This document shows, in pieces, positions 35,539-45,001 of a stretch of 64,000 nucleotides of DNA. Position 1 is the first letter of the stretch; every line of letters starts with the position of its first letter. Below the pieces are notes generated by a model. That model ran no database searches. It saw only the letters and a program-made list of their open reading frames with translations, and was not told the origin of the DNA. A program made the position numbers and the translations under genes. The DNA comes from Fredericiella sp038205395 (lineage in GTDB: Bacteria; Chloroflexota; Anaerolineae; Caldilineales; Caldilineaceae), in the NCBI GenBank assembly GCA_038205395.1, contig JBBRBX010000006.1, positions 15,407 to 79,406 of the forward strand, written 5' to 3'.

Positions 35539-36529
35539 CTCCGCGCAGACGGCTGCCGCCGCGGCGGCGCCGCAGCGCCGCTCCCGCACACTTTGGCAGG
35601 ACACGCTGCAGCGTCTCTTCCGCGACCCGGTTGTGGTGATCTGCATCGCGTTTTTGACGCTGCTGATCGTCATCGCCCTCTTTCCCAGCGTTTTTGCGAC
35701 GGCCCCTTATGAACAGACCAATTTTCCGGATAAATTTGCCGCACCGGGGGCGATTGCAGCCGGCGGCAAGCTGGAAGGCCATACTTACTGGATGGGCGCC
35801 GACAAGCTGGGCCGCGACATCTACAGCCGCCTCATTTACGGCACGCGCGTGTCGATGGCCGTCGCCTTTTTGGGCGCCGGCATCAGCTTTCTAATCGGGT
35901 TGAGCTATGGGCTGGTGGCCGGGTACAGCCGCCCGCGCGTCGACAACGTGATGATGCGCATCGTCGACATCATTTACGCCTACCCCACCCTGATCCTGAT
36001 CATCCTGCTGCAGGTCTTTTTGACCGCACTGGCGCAGAAGGACCCGGCGCAGATGGGCGCCGTCGAGCGGCTGCTGGTCGATTTGGACCGCAGCTCCGGC
36101 GGGCTGTTTTTTGTCTTCTTGGCCATTGGCGCCGTCAGTTGGCTCAACATGGCGCGCCTCACGCGCGGCCAGGTGATGCATTACAAGCAGCAGGAATTTG
36201 TGCAGGCCGCCCAGATTGTGGGGGCCAGCAACCGGCGCATCATGGGGCGCCATCTGCTGCCCAACGTCATCGGCCCTTGCATTGTGGCCGAAACGCTGGC
36301 GATCCCCTCCTACATCTACACCGAAGCCTTTCTCAGTTTTATCGGTCTCGGCGTGCAGCCGCCCATGCCTAGTTGGGGCAGCATGATCTCCGACGGCTAC
36401 GGCGCCCTGCGCACCGCCCCCTGGCTGATCCTCTTCCCTGCCCTGGCCCTCTCGCTGACCATGTTCGCCTTCAACTTCCTCGGCGACGCCGTGCGCGACG
36501 CGCTGGACCCGAAGCTGCGGGATCGGTAG
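35528..36529 (+). CDS. Peptide ABC transporter permease (DppC/OppC type)
   Basis: The 333-residue product has an N-terminal cytoplasmic segment, a first TM near residues 35-58, the GTDKLGRD-like sequence (here GADKLGRDIYSRLIYGTR), the EAA loop QEFVQAAQIVGASNRRIMGRHLLPN, and the end block SFIGLGVQPPMPSWGSMISDG. It pairs with the upstream DppB-type permease. ATG 35528 is chosen because it gives an 11-base overlap with the upstream gene and a normal family N-terminus; the frame continues upstream only as a shadow. No ATPase follows; the next gene is on the other strand. Confidence 0.92.
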   Translation: MLTSSAQTAAAAAAPQRRSRTLWQDTLQRLFRDPVVVICIAFLTLLIVIALFPSVFATAPYEQTNFPDKFAAPGAIAAGGKLEGHTYWMGADKLGRDIYSRLIYGTRVSMAVAFLGAGISFLIGLSYGLVAGYSRPRVDNVMMRIVDIIYAYPTLILIILLQVFLTALAQKDPAQMGAVERLLVDLDRSSGGLFFVFLAIGAVSWLNMARLTRGQVMHYKQQEFVQAAQIVGASNRRIMGRHLLPNVIGPCIVAETLAIPSYIYTEAFLSFIGLGVQPPMPSWGSMISDGYGALRTAPWLILFPALALSLTMFAFNFLGDAVRDALDPKLRDR

Positions 36530-36553
36530 GTGGGTAGGTGGCTTTTAGTGTTG

Positions 36554-37555
36554 CTAGGAACAGCCGCAAGAGCGGCGCAGCAGCAGTCGCGAAGCAATTA
36601 CTTCTACCTGCGCCGGCGCCGGCTGCGCAGAAAGAGCAGCAAAAAGAATTTCGCAGGCGCGCCGGGCAATATGCTCAATTGGCTGCTGCGTAGTAGAAAG
36701 CGGGGGTGCTGTCAGTTCCATCCAGGGTAGATCATCATAGCCAAAGATCGCCACTTCTTCCGGTATACACACGTCCAGCGTTTGGCAAGCCCGTAGGATG
36801 CCCATTGTAATCGATTGGCTGGTTGCCATCAGAGCATCCACCCCCTGCTCACGGATCAGTGCGCAAGCCAGGTCGTAAGCCGATGAGCCGACATAGTCCG
36901 TCTCACAGAACAAAGCTGGGTCAAAGCAGTCGTGAGCGGCAAGAGCATCGCGTATTCCTTCCCAGCGCCGGCGGGTGTTCGTACCCTGCAAAGGCATATG
37001 GATCAGCCCGATACGCCGGCGACCGTGGGCAAGGAGATGTGCTGCTGCTGTGCGGCCAATCTCGTAGTTGTCAGTTACTACGCTGGCGATGTCCGTCACT
37101 GCGCGCTCGATGGCAACAACCGGGATGAGCGATGCGGCATAGTGGAGATGAGCAACGACATTGGAATTGGCCGGGCACATGATCAGCCCATCGACGCGTT
37201 TGGACAGCATGTTCTCGACGATGGTCATTTCAAGGTTGACATCTTCCTCCGTCACCGCCAACAGTGTGGCAAAATCTTGTTCCCGCGCATACTTTTGCAC
37301 TAGCCGCACGGAGAGTGGTGTGACAGGGCTGGTGATATTCGTCAGGATCAGCCCAATCGTTCTCGTCTCCTTTACCTTGAGGCTGCGCGCCACCAGGTTA
37401 GGCTGGTAGTTCAACTGTGCTACAGCCTCCAGCACCTGTCGCTTTAGCCGCGGCGCAACAAACTTGTTTTTGTTGTTAATAACCACAGATGCCGTAGCCA
37501 CGGAAACACCAGCAAGTTTGGCAACATCAGTGATAGTTACCCGTTTTTGAGCCAT
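36554..37555 (-). CDS. LacI-family transcriptional regulator
   Basis: This 333-residue protein has the LacI HTH and hinge (VTITDVAKLAGVSVATASVVIN, then LNYQPNLVARSLK) and a periplasmic-binding-protein-like sensor domain. It ends with two Cys close together (RSCGCS). It is divergent from the aldo/keto reductase and sugar ABC operon, 247 bases apart. It is the natural repressor of that operon and probably responds to the imported sugar or a product. An operator-like AAACGTTT palindrome is found just after the divergent promoter. Confidence 0.94.
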   Translation of the reverse strand: MAQKRVTITDVAKLAGVSVATASVVINNKNKFVAPRLKRQVLEAVAQLNYQPNLVARSLKVKETRTIGLILTNITSPVTPLSVRLVQKYAREQDFATLLAVTEEDVNLEMTIVENMLSKRVDGLIMCPANSNVVAHLHYAASLIPVVAIERAVTDIASVVTDNYEIGRTAAAHLLAHGRRRIGLIHMPLQGTNTRRRWEGIRDALAAHDCFDPALFCETDYVGSSAYDLACALIREQGVDALMATSQSITMGILRACQTLDVCIPEEVAIFGYDDLPWMELTAPPLSTTQQPIEHIARRACEILFAALSAQPAPAQVEVIASRLLLRRSCGCS

Positions 37556-37710
37556 ACGCCGCTCCCTATCCGTGCGCCACAGCGGAGCCGGTTGATCTTT
37601 CTGTTCCTTGGTTCATCGATAGTTTGGTGTACGCAGTTGCTTTCACCAGTTTAACAGAATTAACGCCGGCGCGTGAGCGAGACCCGCTGTAAAAAACTTT
37701 TTTGTCGCTA

Positions 37711-37739
37711 TTGACTTGGCTGGGTATGTTTGCTATACT
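37711..37739 (+). promoter_or_regulatory. Promoter of the aldo/keto reductase-sugar ABC operon
   Basis: TTGACT (37711-37716) and TATACT (37734-37739) are separated by 17 bases, a strong sigma-70 match. It drives the operon divergently from the LacI gene. Confidence 0.8.
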
Positions 37740-37755
37740 CAAAATACCACACAGC

Positions 37756-37767
37756 GAAACGTTTTTC
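37756..37767 (+). promoter_or_regulatory. LacI-family operator candidate
   Basis: GAAACGTTTTTC is centred on CG, with a perfect AAACGTTT core (37757-37764). This is the usual LacI-family operator form. It lies 17-28 bases past the -10 box, just after the expected transcript start, so bound repressor would block initiation. Confidence 0.6.
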
Positions 37768-37802
37768 TAGATCAACATAAAAAACAGCATAAAGAGAATC
37801 TG

Positions 37803-38801
37803 ATGGCACATAGATCCTTTCCAGGTCATCCCCTCCCTGTTTCAAAAATTTGTCTGGGCACAATGATGTTTGGCGATAAGTGTGACGCTGCTCTCTCGGC
37901 GGCTATTGTCGAAAAAGCACTGGCGGCAGGCATCAACGCATTTGACACGGCAGCCATGTACTCCGCCGGCGCCAGCGAGGAATACCTGGGGCGAGCGCTG
38001 CGCAATACAACCCGCGACCAGATTTTTGTCACGACCAAGGTGGTAAAGGGCATTGATCGGCATAGTATTTTGCAAAGTCTCGACGAATCGCTGGTCAGGC
38101 TGCAAATGGAGTATGTGGATCTCTATCTGATTCACTGGCCGGTGTTGGGGATGAACTTGACGGAGATGATGGAGGCGCTGAACGAAGTGGTGACAGCAGG
38201 CAAAACGCGCCTGGTCGGCTGCTGCAACTTTCCCGCCTATCTTCTCGCCTCTGCCAATGCCGTCGCCGCCACCCACGGTTGGGCGCAGTTGACCTGCAAC
38301 CAGATAGCCTACAACTTGTTTGAGCGCGGCGTTGAAGTTGAAATCCTGCCGCAAGCATGTCTGGAGAACATCGCCATCACCGCCTACCGGCCCCTGGCAA
38401 TCGGGCTGCTGACTGGCCGTCTCATGCCTGGTGTGCCCATGGATGCGTCCACGCGCGGTGCGGCTGATTCGCGCGTGATCACCTGGCTGGCGCAGTATGG
38501 CCGCGCCCTCGAACGCTTTGTCGCCTATGCACACGACAAAGGGGTGGAACCGGCGCAGTTAGCGGCAGCGTGGGTGATGCACCATCCGGCAGTAACACAG
38601 CCGATTTTGGGCGTCAGTTCGTTGGCCCAGATGGAATCTGCGATCTGCGTGCCGGACGTGAAGCTCACGGAAGGTGAACGCCAAGAAATCAGCGACCTGT
38701 TCCACACGGAAGTAAGTGAAGAGGGGCTGCAGCGATTTCCAGGAACCAAGTACAACTTCCCTCGTTTGCGCCGCCATCTGGCGGTGGCGGTCAAGCAGTG
38801 A
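37803..38801 (+). CDS. Aldo/keto reductase
   Basis: This 332-residue protein has the AKR barrel and tetrad: Asp and Tyr in FDTAAMYSAGASEEYLG, Lys in FVTTKVV and His in YLIHWP. It should reduce or oxidise a sugar or other carbonyl using NADP(H). The ATG at 37803 follows AAAGAGAA; an upstream frame to 37716 overlaps the promoter and is rejected. It is the first gene of the operon, with the sugar ABC importer and nitrilase following. The likely role is conversion of the imported compound or a derivative; the substrate is unknown. Confidence 0.92.
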   Translation: MAHRSFPGHPLPVSKICLGTMMFGDKCDAALSAAIVEKALAAGINAFDTAAMYSAGASEEYLGRALRNTTRDQIFVTTKVVKGIDRHSILQSLDESLVRLQMEYVDLYLIHWPVLGMNLTEMMEALNEVVTAGKTRLVGCCNFPAYLLASANAVAATHGWAQLTCNQIAYNLFERGVEVEILPQACLENIAITAYRPLAIGLLTGRLMPGVPMDASTRGAADSRVITWLAQYGRALERFVAYAHDKGVEPAQLAAAWVMHHPAVTQPILGVSSLAQMESAICVPDVKLTEGERQEISDLFHTEVSEEGLQRFPGTKYNFPRLRRHLAVAVKQ

Positions 38802-38844
38802 ATGAGGGTGCTGCGGGTTTGCGCGGAACGAAGAGGTAGAAACA

Positions 38845-40341
38845 ATGCAGGATACTCCCTTGCTGGAGATGCGCAGCGTTTCCAAAGTCTTCCCTGGAGT
38901 GCGCGCCTTGAACCAGGTGAGCATTGCGCTGCAGCCGGGCGAGGTGCGTGCGCTGGTGGGCGAAAACGGGGCAGGAAAATCTACCCTGATCAAAATCTTG
39001 TCGGGTGTCTACCAGCCAAGCGAGGGCGAAATATTCCTGGACGGCAGGCTGACAGAGATGCGTGACCCAGCTCATGCACTCAAGCTGGGCATTATCCCCG
39101 TACATCAGGAAGTCAATCTGGAACCTTACCTGTCCATTGCCGAAAATATTTATATTGGACGGCAGCCGCGCAACCGTTTCCACTTGATCGACTACCCGCG
39201 TATGAACACGGATGCGGCGCGCTGGCTGGCCGAACTCGGCGTGGTCACGGAACCTTCCCTTCCGCTGGGTATGGTTTCGATTGCAGAACGGCAGATGGTG
39301 GCCATTGCGCGAGCGGTGTCGCTGGATGCCCGCGTCGTGATTTTTGACGAACCTACCTCTTCCTTGACTCAGCGCGAGACGGAACGGCTTTTTAGCGTCG
39401 TGCGGCGGCTAAAAGAGAAGAACATTGCCGTTATCTACATCTCGCACCGGTTGGAGGAAATCTTTCGCATCTGTGACACGCTGACCGTCATGCGCGACGG
39501 CGCCCTTGTGACGACCAAAGCCATCACTGGCGTAAACACTGACGACGTGATTCGGCTTATGATCGGTCGCGACCTCAAGGACTTGTACCAGAAAACAGCA
39601 ACGCCGATTGGCCGTCCTGTGCTTGCTGTGAAAAAACTTTCGGTGCAGGGTATCCTGAAAGACATCTCCTTTATCCTCCACAGCGGCGAAATTGTCGGGA
39701 TTTCCGGTTTGGTTGGCGCAGGCCGCACCGAGCTGGCGCGCGCCATCTTCGGCGACCTCCCCTATCAGGTCGGTGAAATCTGGGTAGATGGTAAACTGCT
39801 GCGCGCCACTTGTCCAGATGACTGCATCGACGCCGGCATCGGCCTGATACCTGAGGACCGCAAGGACGAAGGTCTGGTGCTGGGGCTACCGGTGGCAAAT
39901 AACATTTCGATGACAATTCTCGGCAAGTTGACGCGTTGGGGAGTCATCCGTGGGCGCAAGGAGATGGCAGTGGCCGAGGAGTTCGTCCACCGTCTAGCGA
40001 TTAAGACCCCGTCGGTCAAGCAGCAGGTGCAGTATCTGAGCGGCGGCAATCAGCAGCGCGTGGTCATTGCCAAGTGGCTGGTCACCAATCCGAAGGTGCT
40101 TTTGGTGGACGAACCCACACGCGGCATCGATGTGGGGGCCAAATCCGAGATATACGCCTTGCTCAACCAGTTAGCCGGACAGGGTGTCGCCATCCTGATG
40201 ATCTCCTCGGAACTCCCCGAAATTTTAGCCATGAGCGACCGCATCCTAGTGATGTACCAAGGGCGTATTCAAGCAGAACTGCCCGGCAAGACGGCGAGCG
40301 AAGAAACCATCATGCGTTTCGCCACCGGCCAAGCAGCCTAG
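38845..40341 (+). CDS. Sugar ABC importer ATPase, two fused domains (RbsA/MglA type)
   Basis: The 498-residue protein contains two ABC domains. The first has Walker A GENGAGKS, a signature read as VSIAERQMVAIARA, and Walker B VVIFDEPTSSL. The second has degenerate Walker A GLVGAGRTE, signature LSGGNQQRVVIAKWL and LLVDEPTRGIDVG. This is the typical carbohydrate-uptake class 2 ATPase for ribose, xylose or galactose importers. It follows the reductase by 43 bases and precedes two permeases. Confidence 0.95.
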   Translation: MQDTPLLEMRSVSKVFPGVRALNQVSIALQPGEVRALVGENGAGKSTLIKILSGVYQPSEGEIFLDGRLTEMRDPAHALKLGIIPVHQEVNLEPYLSIAENIYIGRQPRNRFHLIDYPRMNTDAARWLAELGVVTEPSLPLGMVSIAERQMVAIARAVSLDARVVIFDEPTSSLTQRETERLFSVVRRLKEKNIAVIYISHRLEEIFRICDTLTVMRDGALVTTKAITGVNTDDVIRLMIGRDLKDLYQKTATPIGRPVLAVKKLSVQGILKDISFILHSGEIVGISGLVGAGRTELARAIFGDLPYQVGEIWVDGKLLRATCPDDCIDAGIGLIPEDRKDEGLVLGLPVANNISMTILGKLTRWGVIRGRKEMAVAEEFVHRLAIKTPSVKQQVQYLSGGNQQRVVIAKWLVTNPKVLLVDEPTRGIDVGAKSEIYALLNQLAGQGVAILMISSELPEILAMSDRILVMYQGRIQAELPGKTASEETIMRFATGQAA

Positions 40342-40378
40342 CTGCGGGCAAAAAGCAAGCGACAGCGGAGAAGTACCT

Positions 40379-41383
40379 ATGCGCGATACGGCAAGCGCCA
40401 TACCCCAAGGAGAATTAGGCAAGCCCGAATTTGAAAAACAAGGCTTCTCCGCCGCGCTCCTCCATTTTTTGGCGGCCAATCCCGCTCTCATTATTCTTGC
40501 TGTCTTAATGGTGGCGGGTACAGTCTTGTCCCCCGTCTTCTTGACGACGCAAAACCTGCTCAACATTTTGTGGACCGTATCTGTACTGGGCATTGTGGCA
40601 CTGGGGCAGACAATCCTGCTTATCACCGGCAATTTTGATATGTCCGTCGCCTACGTAGTCGGCTTGGCGGGCATTACGGCTGTGATTGCCCAACTGTGGG
40701 GCGCCGGCCTCGTCGCCTCTATCCTGCTGGGCCTGCTCGCCGGCGCGCTGGTAGGCTTGTTGAACGGCGTTATCATTGTCTTGACGAAGGCCAACGCCTT
40801 CCTGATTACTTTGGGCACCAGTATTCTGGTCTATTCCCTAAACCTGATCCTGACCCAGTCTAAGACTTGGTATGCGTCTGTGGACAGTTTTCTGCTGCTG
40901 GGACGCGGCAAGCTGTTCGACACCATCCACTACTCGGTGATCATTTTTCTGGTGCTGGGGCTGCTTCTCCAGTTCATTTTGCGCCAGACGATTTTTGGCC
41001 GTTCACTGTATATCATCGGCTCCAACCAGCGCGCGGGCGAACTGTCCGGCATCCGTATCAACCGCATCAAGCTGGCCACCTATGTTTTCTGCGGGACGAC
41101 CGCCGCTCTGGCCGGTCTGATTATGACCGCGCGCACCGGCAGCACCGTGGCCAATGCCGGCGTCGGCATGGACTTTGATTCACTGATTGCGGCTGTCCTG
41201 GGCGGCACGAGCCTCTTTGGCGGGCGCGGCGGCACGCTGCGCACGATTGTGGGGGTGCTGATCTTGGGCGTGCTCAACAATCTACTGGTGCTGCTCAATG
41301 TCCCCTATGAAGCACAACAGATAGCCAAAGGGTTGGTTTTTCTTTCGGTTGTATGGATGGATGGTCTGCTCCAGAAACGCTAG
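40379..41383 (+). CDS. Sugar ABC importer permease (RbsC type), first copy
   Basis: This 334-residue membrane protein has about eight to ten hydrophobic segments and the RbsC motifs: GQTILLITGNFDMSVAYVVGL, FLITLGTSILVYSLN, IGSNQRAGELSGIRINRIK and the end block LGGTSLFGGRGGTLRTIVGVLILG. It likely pairs with the second permease to form the channel. The N-terminal 30 residues are cytoplasmic. The ligand is unknown. Confidence 0.93.
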   Translation: MRDTASAIPQGELGKPEFEKQGFSAALLHFLAANPALIILAVLMVAGTVLSPVFLTTQNLLNILWTVSVLGIVALGQTILLITGNFDMSVAYVVGLAGITAVIAQLWGAGLVASILLGLLAGALVGLLNGVIIVLTKANAFLITLGTSILVYSLNLILTQSKTWYASVDSFLLLGRGKLFDTIHYSVIIFLVLGLLLQFILRQTIFGRSLYIIGSNQRAGELSGIRINRIKLATYVFCGTTAALAGLIMTARTGSTVANAGVGMDFDSLIAAVLGGTSLFGGRGGTLRTIVGVLILGVLNNLLVLLNVPYEAQQIAKGLVFLSVVWMDGLLQKR

Positions 41384-41418
41384 GGACAAGCCGGCAGAAG
41401 AGGAGTGAGAAAAAGGAA

Positions 41419-42393
41419 ATGTGGGCAAAAACTCGTCACTTTGTCTTGCGCCAGAACGTCGTCATTCTCTTACTGCTGCTCGTCGTCTTTTTCAGCTTGA
41501 CGATAGGCAGCCTGTTTCTGAATGGCCAGAATATCCACAATGTTGCGCGTCAGATCTCGTTTGACATTCCGCTGGCCCTGGCCCTGACGATTGTCTTGAT
41601 TGCCGGCGGCATCGACCTCTCCGTCGGCTCCGTGCTCAGCATGGCGGCTGCGCTAACCATGGGCTTGCAGCCGTATGGGAGCTGGTTTTCAGTGACAGTC
41701 GCTCTCTTATTCGGCGCAGGCGTGGGGTTAGTAAATGGGCTGCTGGTCACCAAAGGCCGGATTGTACCGTTTATCGCCACGCTGGGAACCATGACCGTCG
41801 TGCGCGGCATTATGTTGACGTATACGCGCCAGCAGCCGATTGCCGGCAGCGATGCAGCATTCACTTTCTGGGGGGCCGGTTCACTTGGCCCCATTCCCGT
41901 TCCCATTCTCATCGTGCTGGCCCTCGCCCTCCTGGTGCATCTCCTCCTCACCTATACCTCGCTGGGACGCAATTTTTACGCGATCGGGGGCAACAATGAG
42001 GCCGCTTTTCTCGCCGGCATCGACGTCTTGCGCAACAAAGTGCTGGCATTTGTGCTCAGCGGTCTCCTGGCAGCGGTCTCCGGCGTTCTCATCGCCTCGC
42101 GGCTGAACTCCTCGACCGTTCACATCGGTCTGGATTCGGGGTTGTGGGCAATTGCCGCCGCCATCATCGGCGGCGCCAGCCTGACGGGAGGCAAAGGCAG
42201 TGCGCTTGGCGCAGTTTTCGGCGTCATTACGCTAGGCGTGCTTGTCAACGGTATGAACCTGCTCGGCGTCCACACCTATTATCAGATTGGCATCCGGGCC
42301 ATCATCCTCATTACCGTGGTCGCCATCGACGCCTTGTCAGCCATGAACCTGCGCAAAAAGCAGATGATGCAGGCCTATGGTGCTCGCGAGTAA
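41419..42393 (+). CDS. Sugar ABC importer permease (RbsC type), second copy
   Basis: The 324-residue product resembles the preceding permease: GGIDLSVGSVLSMAAAL, VPFIATLGTMTVVRGIML, IGGNNEAAFLAGIDVLRNK and GGASLTGGKGSALGAVFGVITLG. Two distinct RbsC-type permeases suggest a heterodimer channel, as in autoinducer-2 and rhamnose importers. ATG 41419 follows AGGAGTGAG and AAAAGGAA; the frame upstream overlaps the previous gene and is a shadow. Confidence 0.92.
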   Translation: MWAKTRHFVLRQNVVILLLLLVVFFSLTIGSLFLNGQNIHNVARQISFDIPLALALTIVLIAGGIDLSVGSVLSMAAALTMGLQPYGSWFSVTVALLFGAGVGLVNGLLVTKGRIVPFIATLGTMTVVRGIMLTYTRQQPIAGSDAAFTFWGAGSLGPIPVPILIVLALALLVHLLLTYTSLGRNFYAIGGNNEAAFLAGIDVLRNKVLAFVLSGLLAAVSGVLIASRLNSSTVHIGLDSGLWAIAAAIIGGASLTGGKGSALGAVFGVITLGVLVNGMNLLGVHTYYQIGIRAIILITVVAIDALSAMNLRKKQMMQAYGARE

Positions 42394-42526
42394 AGGTGTG
42401 ACAAGACCACCAACCAAGAGGAGGTGATAGCCAGAAACAGCCGCAGACAGTATTTTGCCAGCCAATCTATCTCTGACCTAGTGGGTGAAGCACTGCTTTC
42501 ACCAAGTTTGCACGGAGGATTTGAAC

Positions 42527-43543
42527 ATGCAGAAAACACTCATGCTGCTCACTGTCGTACTTGCCCTGCTGTTGTCAAGCTGCACGGCAAGCGGTCTGCC
42601 CTCAGTTGCACCCGCCGCATCAGACGCCGGCGCGGCAGGCAGCGAAGCGGCTGCGCCGGCAGCGACTGGGAAGAAACTCGAAATCTGCGTCGTGCACAAC
42701 AATGCCGACCACCCCTCCATCACTGCCATCGTGCAGGGTATGGATGACGAAGCCAAGATCTATAACGCCAATGTCACCTATTTTGATCCCGCCTTCGATC
42801 CGCAGAAGCAGGCTGCCATGATCGAAGACTGCATCGCTCGCCAGTCGGATGTCATTGTCGTCAACGCCGTGGATCCCACTGCGGTTATTGCTCCGATCCA
42901 AAAGGCGAATGAGGCCGGCATTCCCGTCATTACACAAAATGCCGACGTTGCACCCGAAGGCAAGCAGTATACGGCCACCTTTGTCGGCTCCCAGTCCTAT
43001 GACCAGGGGCTGGCTGTAGGCAAGATGATGGCCGCCAAGCTTGGCGACAAGCCGGCCAATGTGATCTTTTTAGGTGGCAAGCCGGGCCAGACCGACTATG
43101 TCAACCGAGTGCAGGGTGCCAAGGATGCGTGGGCAGCCGCTGGCGTGAGCTATACCATATTGGCCGACCAGCCGGCGGAATGGAGCAAAGACAAAGCCCT
43201 GTCTGTGATGCAGGATCTGCTGACCCGCAATCCGACAGGCATCGATGCCGTCTATGCCGTGGATGATCCGATGGCTATGGGTGCGCTTGAAGCCATCAAA
43301 GCCGCAGGCCGCGAAAAGGAAATTGCCGTCTATGGTACAAACGGCAACACTGATGCCTGTCAGGCCATCAAAAATGGCGATATGGCCGGCACTGCGCTGC
43401 AGATGAGCTATCTCGTAGGCGTTTACACTGTGCGAGCAGCCTACGACGTACACCAGGGACGACTGGTTCCCGAATCCATCCTAGCACCGACTGCGCCGGT
43501 GACGCCGGAAAACATCGACCAGTGGATGTCCATGTGCTGGTAG
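42527..43543 (+). CDS. Sugar ABC importer substrate-binding lipoprotein
   Basis: The 338-residue product starts with a signal peptide and lipobox LLSSC, an Ala-rich linker, then a type I periplasmic binding fold (peripla_BP_4): KKLEICVVHNNADHPSITAIVQGMDD, DVIVVNAVDPTAVIAPIQKANEAGIPVI, FVGSQSYDQGLAVGKMMA and YAVDDPMAMGALEAI. It gives the operon its ligand specificity, which cannot be read here. ATG 42527 has GGAGG at 42514-42518. The 133-base gap upstream shows no other feature. Confidence 0.94.
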   Translation: MQKTLMLLTVVLALLLSSCTASGLPSVAPAASDAGAAGSEAAAPAATGKKLEICVVHNNADHPSITAIVQGMDDEAKIYNANVTYFDPAFDPQKQAAMIEDCIARQSDVIVVNAVDPTAVIAPIQKANEAGIPVITQNADVAPEGKQYTATFVGSQSYDQGLAVGKMMAAKLGDKPANVIFLGGKPGQTDYVNRVQGAKDAWAAAGVSYTILADQPAEWSKDKALSVMQDLLTRNPTGIDAVYAVDDPMAMGALEAIKAAGREKEIAVYGTNGNTDACQAIKNGDMAGTALQMSYLVGVYTVRAAYDVHQGRLVPESILAPTAPVTPENIDQWMSMCW

Positions 43544-43611
43544 TCAGCTCGGGAAGATAATCTTTCCTTGTGTCCTTGCTGTGTTATTGCCAGTGCGGGA
43601 CGGATAATATA

Positions 43612-43655
43612 GGCGACGAAGGGGAGGTGAAAGTTAAGGCCTACCCTTCGTCGCC
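43612..43655 (+). terminator. Hairpin between the binding protein and nitrilase genes
   Basis: Perfect 12-base arms, GGCGACGAAGGG (43612-43623) and CCCTTCGTCGCC (43644-43655), enclose a 20-base loop. There is no T run after it. It may partly stop transcription or protect the binding-protein mRNA, lowering the level of the next gene. Confidence 0.5.
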
Positions 43656-43702
43656 CACAGACCCTCCAGCGCTGGACAAGATTTGTGAATGAAAAGGAAC
43701 CT

Positions 43703-44659
43703 ATGGCAAAGATCATTCGGGTTGTCACCTCCTCATTTGCGACGCTGGAGGACACGCAACCGCCCTACAACCTGCGCCACCCTGAACTTGCGACAAATTT
43801 GCGCACAGCGCAATCGATCTTAGAAACGGCCGCAGCTTATAAGCCGGATCTAGTTCTACTGCCTGAAACGTTTGCGTTGGCGGGTATGCCGCTGACCAAC
43901 GTAGCAATGGTGGCGGAGCCAATGCATGGGCCAATTTACGAAATGCTGGCTGCACACTGCCGCGCCGGTAATTTCAACTTGGTTGCCGGTCACCTTACCA
44001 GTGAGGGCGACAATTACTACAACCAGGCGCTGGTACTCGACCGCAGCGGGCAGTTGGTGGGGAGCTATCGCAAAAACTATCCGGTGGAGGCGGAAATTCG
44101 CTGCGGTATTGCGCCAGGCGATGAGGCCGCAGCATTTGATCTCGATTGCGGCCGCGTCGGCGTTGCCATCTGCTTTGATCTAAACTGGCCCAGTTTGTGG
44201 GCGGAACTGGCAAAGAAAGACATTGATTTGGCTTGCTGGATCTCGGCCTACGAAGGTGGCTTTCCACTCAAGAGCTATGCCTGGACGCACCGCTACCCGA
44301 TCGCTACTTCCGTCTGGCCCTACCATGCGCGGCTGATCGACATCACCGGAGAGGTGGTAGCCTCCACCTCACGCTGGTCACGCATCGTCGCCTATGACCT
44401 CAATCTGGATCGCGAGCTTTTCCACACCGACCACCAAATGGGCAAAATCGCTGCGATCCAGGCGCGTTACGGCAGTGGCGTCCTCGTCAAGAGCTATACG
44501 GAAGAACACCTTATCCTGATTGAGTGCGTAGCTGAGGGACTCAATATACAGGATATCATCGACGAATTTGGGCTGGTCAGCTTCCAAGACTATATTGCCC
44601 GCTGCACCGACGTGCGCCGCACCGCGCTGGGTGAGACGGCTTTGGCGGTAGCGGGATAA
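43703..44659 (+). CDS. Carbon-nitrogen hydrolase (nitrilase superfamily)
   Basis: This 318-residue protein has the Glu-Lys-Cys triad: Glu in LLPETFALAG, Lys in GSYRKNYPVE and Cys in GVAICFDLNWP. Such enzymes hydrolyse amides, nitriles or carbamoyl groups. It is the last gene of the LacI-controlled operon. Together with the reductase and the sugar importer this suggests that the imported compound contains an amide, N-acyl or ureido group. That is inference only. ATG 43703 has AAAAGGAA in front; a GTG at 43685 is less likely. Confidence 0.9.
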   Translation: MAKIIRVVTSSFATLEDTQPPYNLRHPELATNLRTAQSILETAAAYKPDLVLLPETFALAGMPLTNVAMVAEPMHGPIYEMLAAHCRAGNFNLVAGHLTSEGDNYYNQALVLDRSGQLVGSYRKNYPVEAEIRCGIAPGDEAAAFDLDCGRVGVAICFDLNWPSLWAELAKKDIDLACWISAYEGGFPLKSYAWTHRYPIATSVWPYHARLIDITGEVVASTSRWSRIVAYDLNLDRELFHTDHQMGKIAAIQARYGSGVLVKSYTEEHLILIECVAEGLNIQDIIDEFGLVSFQDYIARCTDVRRTALGETALAVAG

Positions 44660-44824
44660 TGCGGAGATGAACACCCACACAAACAATAAAATGCGATCCG
44701 CGTGAGAACAAAGCCATACGACAATCTCGGCGCAAAGGCAGTCTGTTGTGGAAAGCAGCGATCAATATTGGTAATGGAAACAGCAATCTGTATCCAATCC
44801 GGATTTTTCAAGGAGAGAACACGT

Positions 44825-44992
44825 TTGGCGAATCACTTCCCTCTGCTCCCACACGTTATCCTGCAGATGGCACAGCGCGGCTTTACCAAAAAAGAAATTG
44901 ATTCTGTTCTCATGCAGGGGAAACGGATAGGTGGTATTATACAGAAAGCGAGGGTGCACAGTATGCCGCTGTGCATACCCATGTTCCTGTAA
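44825..44992 (+). CDS. Small hypothetical protein, possible DUF4258-like fragment
   Basis: A TTG at 44825, nine bases after GGAG, opens a frame of 55 residues with HVILQMAQRGFTKKEIDSVLMQGKRI. This resembles the HALERMxxRGIxxxxV core of small DUF4258 proteins, but the usual C-terminal strands are missing. It lies ten bases before the next small gene. The 165 bases before it carry no clear feature. It may be a remnant. Confidence 0.35.
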   Translation: MANHFPLLPHVILQMAQRGFTKKEIDSVLMQGKRIGGIIQKARVHSMPLCIPMFL

Positions 44993-45001
44993 GGAAAAGC
45001 C

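Noticed and set aside
44702..44824. N-terminal extension of the small hypothetical gene at 44825
   Set aside because: No start signal near 44702 and the added residues look like non-coding sequence; the site at 44811-44816 points to the later TTG.
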